DNA of 64,000 nucleotides. Origin: Glycine soja (lineage: Eukaryota > Streptophyta > Magnoliopsida > Fabales > Fabaceae). The notes below the pieces were generated by a model. It was not told where the DNA came from and ran no database searches. It was given only the letters and a program-made list of their open reading frames with translations. The DNA is taken from the NCBI RefSeq assembly GCF_004193775.1, contig NC_041003.1:22740573-22804572 (forward strand), in the 5' to 3' direction. Below are positions 10,810-21,327 of the stretch, piece after piece. Position 1 is the first letter of the stretch, and each line of letters opens with the position of its first letter. Position numbers and translations under genes: made by a program.

Positions 10810-11015
10810 CTTGCCAAAAGAATCGAATGACTAATCGCCTGAGTTCTTTTGTGTCTCCCTTCTCCCTCTTCCAAGAGAATTCAAAGGACTAATCGCCTGA
10901 GAATTCTTTTGATTCTTCCCTTCCCTTTAAACAAAAGATTTCAAAGGACTAACCACCTGAGAAATATTTTGTTTCTCCTTACAAAGATTCAAAGGACTAA
11001 CCGCCTGAGAATTCT
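10810..11015 (+). repeat. Hairpin array 1: stems around AAAGGACTAACCGCCTGA
   Basis: Four units in which an A/G-rich left arm (for example AAGAGAATTC or CAAAAGATTTC) and a matching right arm (GAATTCTTTT or GAAATATTTTG) flank the constant GGACTAAYCGCCTGA. The arms differ between units while staying largely complementary. The array lies downstream of the TATA box. Confidence 0.65.
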
Positions 11016-11029
11016 TTGTTCTAAAACAT

Positions 11030-11185
11030 TGGAGGGTACATCCTTTGTGGCACAAGTAGAGGGTACATCTACTTGGGTTGCTATACTACGAACAAGAGAG
11101 GGTACATCTCTTGAGGATCAATTCAAGTGGAGGGTACATCTACTTGGTTGTTCAAAGAGAACAAGGGAGGGTACATCTCTTGTGG
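11030..11185 (+). repeat. Hairpin array 2: stems around GGGTACA
   Basis: Five units. Stem pairs are CAAGTAGA/TCTACTTG (11053-11075), CAAGAGA/TCTCTTG (11093-11113), CAAGTGGA/TCTACTTG (11124-11146, one G-T) and CAAGGGA/TCTCTTG (11162-11182, one G-T), all around the constant loop GGGTACA. The first unit (about 11033) has weaker arms. Equivalent arrays lie at 17165-17303, 19165-19330, 23875-24030, 31905-32060 and 56671-56820. Confidence 0.8.
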
Positions 11186-11464
11186 ATCTTTGGCTTGTAA
11201 AGGATTTTACAAGGTTGAAAGAACTCGTATAAATCTTGTGTTTGTCTTCTTCTTCCCTATACTTTTTAATTTCCGTTGTGTTCTTTTAATTGTCGTTTTT
11301 ACTTTTGGTTAAGTTATTGTTTATGTTCTTTACTTTCTTAACTTAGTAGTAAAAGCCTAATTGAATCTAGTAATATTAAGAAGGATAATTTTTAATTAGT
11401 CAAGACACATTAATAATTAATTCAACCCCCCTTCTTAATTATTCTGAGGCCACTTGATCCAACA

Positions 11465-11615
11465 ACAGAAACAACGGTTATCCAATTCAAGATGAAAACA
11501 AATATGAATCAACAAAAGTATTCAAAAATAATAAAAGAATAAAAAATAGAAACTTTAAGAACTGAACTAAACTTTCCAAATAGCAAGAAGTTCCCCGGCA
11601 ACGGCGCCAAAAACT
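11465..11615 (-). other. Athila 5' leader with primer binding site (tRNA-Asp type)
   Basis: Minus-strand leader of the Athila-like element. The site TGGCGCCGTTGCCGGGGAA (minus strand, 11591-11609) lies a few bases inside the 5' LTR. This is the primer site commonly seen in Athila elements and soybean gypsy relatives. The leader is cut by the copia fragment ending at 11464. Confidence 0.85.
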
Positions 11616-13016
11616 TGTTCGACGGCCGGCAAGTGACCGGATCGCGCAAGTAGTATAAAACGGTAAGAATCGAGTATCGAACTCTTGGGGAACTTGTTTT
11701 ACTTTGTAAAGCTGTGGCTCAGTAAATAAGCGTCTTGTTCTAAAAGGTTTGTGTGTAGTATGGACACGTGCGTAAACTAACTAATCAAAAGTAAATAAAA
11801 AGGTCAGCAGTGGTGGGTGCGAAGGCAGATGGTGAACGTGTTGGTCTTCCTACTGGGTGTCTGATGCTACTAAAGATTTTCTCTACCTAACAACATTCCT
11901 ATGTTCTATGTTATCTCTTGGACTGCTAAACCCCGATGTCTCATTCATGTTTAGCCTAATCCTAGCCAAGCGTCGTCCTCATATCCCTCTTGTAGGACTA
12001 AACTTGACTAGAACTGCATTAAGACATACATACCAACAACTAGGTTACCGTACTCCGATCCCTCCTAAAAATACGATAAACTAGCCTCGTCCTATCAAGT
12101 TCTAAGGATCAAACCATTTCCCAATGTTGAGTGACCCTAAATGAGCATGCATCTACGTGATGAAGGCAAAAGCATACTAAAATGAAGTACTGATAGCATA
12201 GAGAACACATGCAACATCATTAGATTGATATAAGAGTATTTACATCAAGTACCCCGTAGGAAGAACCAACTAAGGATTTAGCTCTCCATAGCTAGGAAGC
12301 TTTTCTTACAAAGATGAAAAAGAGAAAATGAAATATTAGGAAGTACAAGTGGTGAGGATGTCTCCTTCACCTCTAGAAACCTCACAATCACTCAAACTCT
12401 CATCCAATACTCTGCATGATAACTTCCTCTTCAATCTCTATTGTCCCTTAGGATCTTCAAACCAGAAGTTCTCTCTACCACTTAGATGAATTCTTCCAAG
12501 AACAGAGAAAATTCCAAAAATTTTAGAACTCCTTTCCATTTTTTATTTCAAGCTTTAAATAGTGTTGCTGATTTTTTATCATTCGCTAAGCCACATTCTA
12601 GTTCGCTTAGCCAATTTAAGTGACATTTGGCTTAGCGCGTCTCTTCTTCGCTCAGCCTGGAGGTGCAAGTGGTGCGCTTAATGAGTTTGACTCTTACTCA
12701 GTGCACCTGTACAGGTCATCTTCTTCCAGGTTCTTCTATGCGCTCAGCCAATCATGCTGCGCCCAGCGGATCATGCGCTCGGCCAATGGAGGATGGCTTA
12801 GCGAACTGCAAAAATCAAACTTCACCAAACTTTCTTATTTTACTTGAAATTGAAATGGAAAGGTTATTAAATACACAAAAGTGGGATACTAAGTGCTTAT
12901 TACCTAAATTTACAAAAGGTACTTACAATACTACAAAAAGAACTGTAAATGGAAGGAGTCGAATACAATTTACACAGCTTTCTTACACAAAAGTTAGTTG
13001 CATTAACCGACTAACA
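11616..13016 (-). mobile_element. Athila-like 5' LTR
   Basis: On the minus strand the unit starts TGTTAGTCGGTTAATGC (13016) and ends CGTCGAACA (11616), followed by the primer site. It is 1.4 kb long and holds a GCTTAGC-type motif cluster (about 12580-12810). No matching 3' LTR is left at the far end of the element near 1494, so no target duplication can be tested. On its right it abuts the broken Ogre-like LTR at 13017, which suggests that the Athila element inserted into that LTR. Confidence 0.8.
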
Positions 13017-14473
13017 AGCTCCTCCCCCTATTTTTCAATAAATAGGCGTGGGAGGCTGAGGAGAAAGGGTTCAGAGCACCCTTAGTGACCGAATTCCACT
13101 GAAGTTGGCGAGAAGAAGGAGAAAAAAAAGAAAAATCAAGGTCGAGGCGCTTCCGTGACGTTTCCCTGATCAAAACCATGAACATTCTTCGTTGTTCTTC
13201 ATCGTTCTTCGTTCTTCACCCGGTTAGTGTTTGCTTTTAAGGATTTGAATTTGATTTATGGACCCTTAGGTGTCCCCTTTATTGTTTGTGCATCTTCATC
13301 TCTTTCTTCGATCATCGATGATCTTTTTCTTTGTTTTGACCGATCATTCATACCGTAATCTCGTTTAATCACCGTTAAAATAAGTTTCAACCGATCTTTT
13401 ATGTTGTAATCTCACTAAATCACTATTTAAATGAATTTCAACCAATCGCTTGTGTTGTAATCTCACTTAATCACTATTTAAATAAGTTTCGACCGATCGT
13501 TTGTGTCATAAACTTTTTTCATCAAATAAGTTTTAACCGGTCATTAATGTCGCAAGTTATCTTTAAAAAAATAATTGAAGATTAATGAGCCAAAAACCAA
13601 ATAAAACCAACTCATAAACTTCTTCATTTCATCAAAAAAATCAAGAGATCATTCAAAGGTCCAATGCCTTAATGATTCTCTCCTGTAAAAAATCAAGAGA
13701 TCGTTCAAAGGTCCAACGCCTTAACGGTTCTTTCTTTTCAAACTTGAGAAGATCATTTCAAGGTCCAACGCCTAAATGAATCTTTCTCCTCTTTTCAAAA
13801 AATCAAGAGATCGTTCAAAGGTCCAATGCCTTAACGATTCTCGCCTTTCAAACTTGAGACGATCGTTTCAAGGTCCAACACCTTAACGACTCTCTCCTCT
13901 TTTCAAAAATCAAAAGATTGTTTAAAGGTCTAATGCCTTAAATGACTTTTGTTCAGTTAAAATCAATCTTTCAAAGAGGATAAAAACAATTTAACCAATG
14001 TTCAGTTCTTAAAGAACTACGTAGGTCTGATTTCCTCATCGCAATTGAGGAATACGTAGTAGCGAGGGAAACACCTTTGTCGACCCCAAAAAAGTACAAA
14101 AAGTAAAAACATAAAAAGCCCAAAAAAGTAAAAAAAACATAAAAAGCCAAAAAATGTAAAAAAACATAAAAAGGGAAAATAAAGATAAAAAGGAAAATAA
14201 ATAATATTGAAGTCATGATTTGCACACTCGATTAGAGGCTGTCATCCCTTGTGATGGGCACGTGGGGTGTTAATACCTTCCCCGTGCGTGAATGACTCCC
14301 AAACCCTTATCTTCAAAATACGCAGACCTTCAACCTTTTCCATTTTGGTTTTTTCGACGTTTTCCTCGAATAAACATTGGTAGCGACTCCACGCGTTTTC
14401 CTTCGACAAAAGATGCACCCTAGGCCTATCCGAGAGGCCTTTTCGCGCCCCCACAGGAGGGCAGGTTGCGACA
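13017..14473 (+). mobile_element. Ogre-like (type II) 5' LTR, left part missing
   Basis: The sequence begins just before the core promoter region (CCCCCTATTTTTCAATAAATAGG) and ends GCAGGTTGCGACA at 14473. It matches the minus-strand solo LTR at 56251-59835. It contains a run of GGTCCAACGCC hairpin units (about 13630-13940) and the bulged TACGTA hairpin (14017-14059). The first few hundred bases of the LTR are absent, cut by the Athila insertion. Confidence 0.85.
13630..13940 (+). repeat. Hairpin array 3: stems around GGTCCAACGCC
   Basis: Six units of about 50-60 bp. The arms GATCATT/AATGATT, GATCGTT/AACGATT and ATCATTT/AAATGA surround a constant core AAGGTCCAAYGCCTT. Some units also differ by small insertions. 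The same motif occurs singly in type I LTRs (about 870-900 and 35572-35612) and as an array in 58300-58600. Confidence 0.75.
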
Positions 14474-15997
14474 GTTGACGACTCCACTGGGGAATGTTAG
14501 AGAGTTAAGCCTTTCGATCAGTGTGCAACTTTTTATCATGACTTTTCTGCTATTTATTTTCCCTTTGCCCTTTTATCTTTTGTTTTGTCCATACATGTGT
14601 GTATAATCTTTGCTATGTTGTTGTGTTTGGCGTGTGTTTATCTATCGATTACATTCATAGTTAGAAATACTTTTCTACACACATGACACCTACACCTCGA
14701 ACACACATTGAGATGTTAGGCCCTATACCCGGGTCTATGTGAGCCATAAGGAGTGGAGGTCAATTTGTGGTCATGCTGAGTCTCCGACTCACTTGATGAT
14801 AGTGAAGCCTCATCTAGAGTTTTCCTCTTTTAGTGATGCATTGTCACTGATAGTCCCTATCGCCATAATGTATTATCGAAGAGGATGATATCTCTAGAAG
14901 CCAGTGAAGTTACTTGAAACCACCATTTGGAATTATCACTATAAGTGGACTTTTGGATCATTTCCATTAGGTTCCTCAATTAGGAGGCACATAGAAAACT
15001 TACTCTGGCATATTACTTGATTGCGCCATGCATCTCCTCATGGCATCACAATGGACATATCATTCCCACATTTTTTGTTCATCATATTTGTGCATTGCAA
15101 TTGCGAAAATCATTGTATTACCACACATCTGCATTTAGCATGCTCTTTTGTTCCGACAACTACATGCATTCTATTTCCATAGTTCTCATGCATGAACCAT
15201 TCATTTTCCTCAACAAAAAACAAAAAAAAAACAAACAAAAACAAAACAAAACAAAAAAAGAACGAAAGAAAGTCACAATGAAGAGTGAAGGTTTACGTAA
15301 CATTCTTAGTTACATGTGTTGGGTACCATGATAATGGCTATAAACCAACCATGTTGGGATTATAGACCCATTTCTCTAAAAAAATGATTGAAAATCATGT
15401 GAATGTGGTACCTAATGCATGGTTAACTAGGAATTGATGGTTTTTCGGGCATCTCAATCTCATAATTGCATTTGCCATACATAGCATAAATATGCCCGAG
15501 TCATTCATCTCTATGAGATGTGGTCGAAGTATTGGTGATCAAAATTGTTATTCCTTGGATTATGGGGTTGAACCAAGCACATGTTTTTAAGGAAAGGTTC
15601 ATCAAGTCAAGGTCAAGTATGGAAGTAACCGGCTTGCGAAAGTAGGGGCAAAAGATGGATTGAGTTACGTCATTTCTTTGTCTACTGCCACCACATAATT
15701 GTGCCTATTTACAAAAGATTTGAGGACTGTCAACGTCCATGTTTTATTTCCAGTTTCACTTTGACATAATGTGATGGACCATGTTGTTTTTAATGAAAAT
15801 CTAAATTGATTCAACCCTATGTCCTGTGTAAATTTGCAAAACTTCAAATACATCCATGCTTTTCATTGGTTGCATTGCTCATTGCATTTTTTCCTTGAAA
15901 TCAAAACTTGTAATCATTGTTATCAAAGGAAAGAACACGCTTTACAGAGCCCTTACCGCACGTATGCTAGAGCTAGAGTAATGAGTGAAATAAAGGA
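14474..15997 (+). other. Ogre-like internal leader with tRNA-Arg primer site
   Basis: TGACGACTCCACTGGGGA at 14476-14493 matches (one change) the primer site at 36033 and is complementary to the 3' end of a plant tRNA-Arg. The rest is non-coding leader similar to 36052-36550 and then to 39000-39920. The region equivalent to the ORF1 of the larger element is missing. It ends in the start of a Gag-like segment (GCTAGAGCTAGAGTAATG) and is cut at 15997/15998 by a CRM-like LTR. Confidence 0.75.
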
Positions 15998-16105
15998 TGA
16001 TGTAGCTCCATGTGGAGCTTGTAGGCCTTGGATCTTCTTCATCAATGGATTCCTTTGCTTCTTGAGGTCTGATTGTAGTGGAATGGAGAAGGAGAAAGAT
16101 GAATG
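15998..16105 (-). mobile_element. CRM-like 3' LTR of the minus-strand element, distal end
   Basis: TGATGTAGCTCC at 15998 is the reverse of the LTR terminus ...TACATCA seen at 26264. The fragment matches 26100-26264 in inverse orientation. The LTR continues at 17595-18077 and 24371-24661 once two copia insertions are removed. About 130-150 bp of it are missing at the 16105/17594 junction compared with the copy at 25194-26264. Confidence 0.8.
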
Positions 16106-17594
16106 TGTAGAAGCAAAGCTTCATGATGAATCAAGATTGATTCAAAGATGTTTTGATGATGCCAAAGAATCAAGAGTTAAGCAAAGTTTCAAGCAAAGAT
16201 TCAAGAATCAAGTTTCATGTTACAAGATTCAAGATTCAAGAATCAAGTTTCAAGAATCAAGAATAACCAAGATCAATATTCAAGACTCAAGATTCAAGAA
16301 TCAAGAGAAGACTCAATCAAGATAAGTATTAAAAAGTTTTTCAAAACATTGAGTAGCACATGAAGTTTTCACAAAATCATTACCAAAGAGTTTTAGTCTC
16401 TGGTAATCGATTACCAGATTATAGTAATCGATTACCAGTGGTTCTAAAACATTAAGATTTTCAAAATTCAAAATGAAGAGTCACATCTGTTGATGTGTAA
16501 TTGATTACACCTTTATGGTAATCGATTACCAGTGACGGTTTTTCGAAAAATTCATTTCCAAAAGTCACATTTCTTCAAGTGACTTGTTTCTGAAGATTCT
16601 TTCAAAAGTCATATCTTTTTAAGTGATTAGTTTTAAAGGAATTGTCAAGAGTTACAAGTTTTGACTTGAGTCATCAGGAAACTATAAATATGTGACCTTG
16701 GAATGAAACTCAAAAATTCCTCTCAATCATTTCTTTTAATCATCTTTTAATATTTTCTTTCATCTCTTTCAACAGTTTTTATGTTTCATCTTCTCTTCAT
16801 CTTTCTAAAAGTTTTTGTTCAAAACTTTCTCTTCCAAGAAAAGTTCTTTGTTCAAAAACTTATGTTATTCATCTTTTTCATTCTCTTCTCCCTTTGCCAA
16901 AAAGAATTCGCCAAGGACTAACCGCCTGAATTCTTTTTGTGTCTCTCTTCTCCCTTTTCCAATAGAACAAAGGACTAATCGCCTGAATTCTTTTGTGTCT
17001 CCCTTCTCCCTTGTCAGAGAATTCAAAATGACACAGTCTGAGAATTCTTTTGATTCTTCCCTTTCCCTTATACAAAAGTTTTCAAAGGACTAACCGCCTG
17101 AGAATTCTTTTGTATCCCCATTCACAAAGTATCAAAGGTTTAACAGCCTGAGATCTTTGTCTTAACACATTGGAGGATACATCTACTTGGGTCTGACTGA
17201 GAACAAGAGAGGGTACATCTCTTGTGGATCAGTTCTAGTGGAGGGTACATCCACTAGGGTTTCAAAGAGAACAAGGGAGGGTACATCCCTTGTGGATCTT
17301 TACTTGTAAAAGGATTTTTACAAGGTTGAAAGAAATCTCAAGGACCGCAGGTCGCTTAGGGACTGCATGTAGGCACGGGTTGTTGTCGAACCAGTATAAA
17401 AACTCTTGTGTGTTTGTCTCCTTCTTCCCTACTCTTTTAATTTCCGTTGTGCAATTAATTTCTGCTTTTAATTTCTGTTAAGTTTCTCTTCTACTCCTTA
17501 TTCTCTTAACAACATAGTAAAAGCCTTAAAAGAGTAAATTTTTAATTAGTAAAGGTTTAGGAATAATTAATTCAACCCCCCTTCTTAATTATTC
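16106..17594 (+). mobile_element. Copia solo LTR (TGTAGAAGC type), 3' end lost
   Basis: It starts TGTAGAAGCAAAGCTTC, matching the complete solo LTR on the minus strand at 56346-57925. It carries the same order of TAATCGATTA sites, TATA box (16683-16690), CTAACCGCCTGA hairpins and GGGTACA hairpins. It stops at TTAATTATTC, about 20 bases short of the usual CCAACA end. Adjacent host LTR is missing too, so a deletion removed the right boundary and any target duplication. Confidence 0.8.
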
Positions 17595-18077
17595 CTTATT
17601 CTCTAAAGAAGTCTGAACTTTGAAGTTTAATTCTCAAAATGATCAAAGTTGAAAAAAGGCACACACATGACCACTATTTATAGCCTAAGTGTCACACAAA
17701 ATTGGAGGGAAATTTGAATTTCAATTCAAATTTCACTTGAATTTGAAATTGAATTTGTGGAGCCAAATTTTGGTGCCAAAATTTCACTAATTATGATTAG
17801 TGAATTTAAGTTATGGTTCAACCACTAATCCAAGATCAATTCCAACATTCTCCACTAAGTGTGCTTAGGTATCATGAGGCATCTAAAGCATGAAGGACAT
17901 GCCCAAAGTGTGACTATATGATGTGACAATGAGGCGTAGTAAGAAAATGCTCACCTCCCCCTCTAAAATTTAATTGGATTGGGCTTCTACCAATTCAATT
18001 AAATTTATTTCTCAACACACACATCAAATATTCACTTAGTAAATGTGAAATTACAAAACTACCCCTAATACAAAAAC
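17595..18077 (-). mobile_element. CRM-like 3' LTR, middle part
   Basis: This matches 25500-26030 in inverse orientation, including the TATA region (TATTTATAGCC, near 17680) and the TTCACTTGAATTTG-type repeats. It is interrupted at 18077 by the SIRE-like element and resumes at 24371. Confidence 0.85.
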
Positions 18078-19644
18078 TGTGGAAGCAATGTCTTCCAAGG
18101 TTATTTTGATGATGCCAAAGAATCAAGAGTTAAGTTCATGTTTTCAAGAATCAAGATTCAAGATTCAAGAATCAAGTTTCAAGAATAATCAAGATCAAGA
18201 TTCAAGACTCAAGATTCAAGAATCAAGAGAAGTACTAAAAAAGTTTTCCAAAACATTGAGTAGCACAAGAAGTTTTCACAAAATCATTACCAAAGAATTT
18301 TAATCTCTGGTAATCGATTACCAGAAGGTAGTAATCGATTATCAGTGTTTTAAAACATTTAGATTTCAAATTTCAAGAGTTACAACTTATGCTTAAACAG
18401 TTTTAAATCATTTTAAACTTGTGTAATCGATTACACAATACCTACAATCGATTACCAGAGCCTCTAAACGTTTTAATTTTCAAAATTCAAAAATGAAGAG
18501 TCACACCTGTTGATGTGTAATCGATTACACCTTAATGGTAATCGATTACCAGTGACTGATTTCGAAAAATAAGTTTCCAAGTCACAATTTTTCAAGTGAC
18601 TTGTTTCTAAAGATTTTTTCTAAGAGTCACAACTTTTTAAGCGACTAGTTTTCAAAAGAGTCACAATTTTTAAAGGTGACTAGTTTTAAAGAAATTGCCA
18701 AGAGTCACAAACTTTAACTTGAGTCATCAAGAGATTATAAATATGTGACCATGGCATGAATTTTTTAATTCATCTATATAACATCATCTCTCAACATCTT
18801 TCAATATCTTCTTTCATCTCTTTCAACACTTTCAACAGAACTTTCTAATTCATTTCTCTTCATCTTTCTAAAAGTTTTTGTTCAACATTTTCTCTTCCAA
18901 GAAAATTTCTTTGATCAAAAACTTGTGCTATTAATCTTTTTCATTCTCTTCTCCCTTTGCCAAAAGAACAGAAGGACTAACCGCCTGAATTCTTTTGTGT
19001 CTCTCTTCTCCCTTACAAAAGATTCAAAGGACTAACCGCCTGAGAATTCTTTTGATTCTTACCTTTCCCTTAAGAAAAAGATTATAAAGGACTAACCGCC
19101 TGAGATATCTTTTGTTTCCCCTTACAAAGATTCAAAGAACTAACCGCCTGAGAATTCTTTGTCCCAATACATTGGAGGGTACATTCTTTATGGTACAAGT
19201 AGAGGGTACATCTACTTGGGGATTGTTATACTGAGAAAAAGAGAGGGTACATCTCTTGTGGATCAGTTCTAGTGGAGGGTACATCCACTTGGTTATTCAA
19301 AGACAACAAGGGAGGGTACATCCCTTGTGGATCTTTGGCTTGTAAAGGTTTTTACAAGGTTGAAAGAAATCTCAAGTACCACGGGCTGCTTGGGGACTGG
19401 ATGTAGGCACGGTTTGTGGCCGAACCAGTGTAAATCTTGTGTTTGTCTTCTTCTTCCCTACATTCTTTAATTTCCGCTGTGTACTTTTAATTATCGCTTT
19501 TACTTTTGGTTAAGTTTTTGTTTCTAGTCTTTACTTTCTTAACTTAGTAGTAAAAACCTAGTTGAATCTAGTAACATTAAGAAGGATAATTTTTTAATTA
19601 GTCAAGTCACATTAATAATTAATTCAACCCCCCTTTTTTAATTA
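18078..19644 (+). repeat. 5' LTR of the SIRE-like element (end deleted)
   Basis: It starts TGTGGAAGCAATG and follows the same module order as 9849-11464, with TATAAATA at 18736-18743. GGGTACA hairpins include CAAGTAGA/TCTACTTG (19196-19218), AGTGGA/TCCACT (19271-19289) and CAAGGGA/TCCCTTG (19307-19327). It stops at TTAATTA near 19644, where Gag-coding sequence begins abruptly. Confidence 0.85.
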
Positions 19645-20590
19645 CATACCCACCATTGTAGATGCAAGCACTAGCACAACAACACAAAAACCTAGAGATA
19701 AGTAGACTGATGAGGATAGAAGAAGAATCCAATATAATCTTAAAGCCAAAAACATCATCACTTCTGCCCTTGGAATTGATGAATATTTTAGAGTGTCAAA
19801 CTGTTCAAAAGCAAAGAAGATGTGGGATACTCTCCAACTTACACATGAAGGCACCAATGATGTAAAAAGATCTAGAGTCAATACTCTTACACATGAATAT
19901 GAATTATTTAGGATGAACACTAATGAGAACATCCAAAGTATGCAAAAAATATTCACACACATAGTCAACCATCTTGCCTCCTTAGGAAAAATCTTTCCTT
20001 ATGAAGATTTAATAAATAAAGTTTTAAGAAGCTTAAGTAGGGAATGGCAGCCCAAGGTAACTGCCATTTCTGAAAGTAAAGATCTTTCCTCTATGTCTCT
20101 TGCCACTTTGTTTGGCAAATTGTAAGAACATGAAATGGAACTCCAACGTCTCAACCAAAATAAAGAAACCGACAAAAGGAAAAGAAGCATAGCACTCAAA
20201 GCCTCCTTTTCAATACAAGAAGAAGAAGAAGAAGAAGAAGAAGAAGAAGAATCTGATGATGAAGAGGACTTCTCAGTCTTTGTGAAGAAGTTTCATAAAT
20301 TTGTCAAAAATAGAAGAATGGAGAGAAGTCATAACTTCAACAATGGGAAGAGATCCCAAGAAGTTTCTCCTACACTTAAATGCTATAAGTGTAATCAACC
20401 GGTCACATAAAGGCAAACTGCCCCTCAAATGAGTCATGGCCCAAGTAGAATGAGAAGAAAAGCTATAAAGAAAGAAGATCCAAGAAGGCGTATATTGCTT
20501 GGGATGACAATGACTCATCCGATGGTTCGGAGAAGGAGATCAACCTTCTATCCAAGGACTATGAAAGTGATGAAAACATCTCTTAATAAG
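19645..20590 (+). pseudogene. Copia Gag (UBN2-type) with zinc knuckle, broken
   Basis: The coding-like frame at 19793-20125 (SNCSKAKKMWDTLQLTHEG onward) is the typical copia Gag domain (gag-polypeptide of LTR copia-type, UBN2). One TAA at 20123-20125 interrupts it, and the same frame continues from 20135. A run of about 14 acidic residues (E/D, encoded by a GAA repeat at 20216-20252) follows, then a zinc knuckle start CYKCNQP. A small deletion shifts the frame before the remaining knuckle residues. The N-terminus is missing. In an intact element this protein forms the particle and binds RNA; this copy cannot. Confidence 0.85.
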
Positions 20591-21327
20591 TTTAAGTAAG
20601 AAAAACAAAAGGCTGACTTCCATCTTCAAAGATCTAAGCACTTGAATCATGAAAAAGATAACATCAAAACCATTCTCTTTTAAATTTAGTTGATTGAAAT
20701 TTTTATTTCAATTAGTGTGTTTATATGATGACTAACAATTTTTTTTGTCTTAATTGATTGCTATGTACTTATATGTTTGATTGAGTTAATTTCTTTCTTG
20801 AAGCATGAAGTTTAATATTAAAACAATTAGTTGATAGTACATATGATTCTTGCAAGATTTTTTGTATGATATGTGAATTACATGCTTAAAAGTCATTCAT
20901 AAAGTATATTTTAAAATCTATTATGTTATATATATTTATTTTCATATAAGAGTTTTTTAGATATAAAATATTTTCACCCCTTTTCAAATTCTTTCACTCT
21001 AAGAATTCATTCAGCACTTAGATTTCCTAAAAAACACTCTGGTAATCAATTACTATTATACTGTAATCGATTACAGCAAGTCAGGAAGAGTGTAATCGAT
21101 TACCAAATGTTGTAATTGATTACAACGAGTCCCTGCTCCTGTAAATTCAGATTTTGAAATCCAAAATCAGAAACCTCCATTGCTCTCGCGAAACCCTCGT
21201 TCCCAATTCTTCTTTTTGCCATAACTCACTCATTTCTTATCCAAATCACTCCCCACAAAGCCCAAAATTCATCTTTTTTTCATTCTCTTTCATTTCAATC
21301 GATTAAAATTTTGAAAAAATCTCTCAA
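20591..21327 (+). other. Non-coding remnant where pol should be
   Basis: AT-rich sequence with no protease, integrase or RT motif in any frame. Near 21040-21120 are three or four TAATCGATTA-type palindromes like those of the U3 region. Just before the env-like ORF a short conserved leader (CATTTCAATCGATTAAAAT) precedes the ATG at 21328. Confidence 0.6.

Larger units (their letters stand above)
9849..11464 (+). mobile_element. SIRE-like copia 3' LTR (TGTGGAAGC...GATCCAACA)
   Basis: A complete 1.6-kb LTR that directly follows a polypurine tract. It holds, in order, TAATCGATTA palindromes (about 10147-10460), AAGTCAC...GTGACTT repeats (10487-10590), a TATA box (10646-10653), CTAACCGCCTGA hairpin units (about 10820-11015), GGGTACA hairpin units (11030-11185) and a U5 ending in CTGAGGCCACTTGATCCAACA. 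The element is 5'-truncated at 8740 and no target duplication is visible around 8740/11464. Confidence 0.9.
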
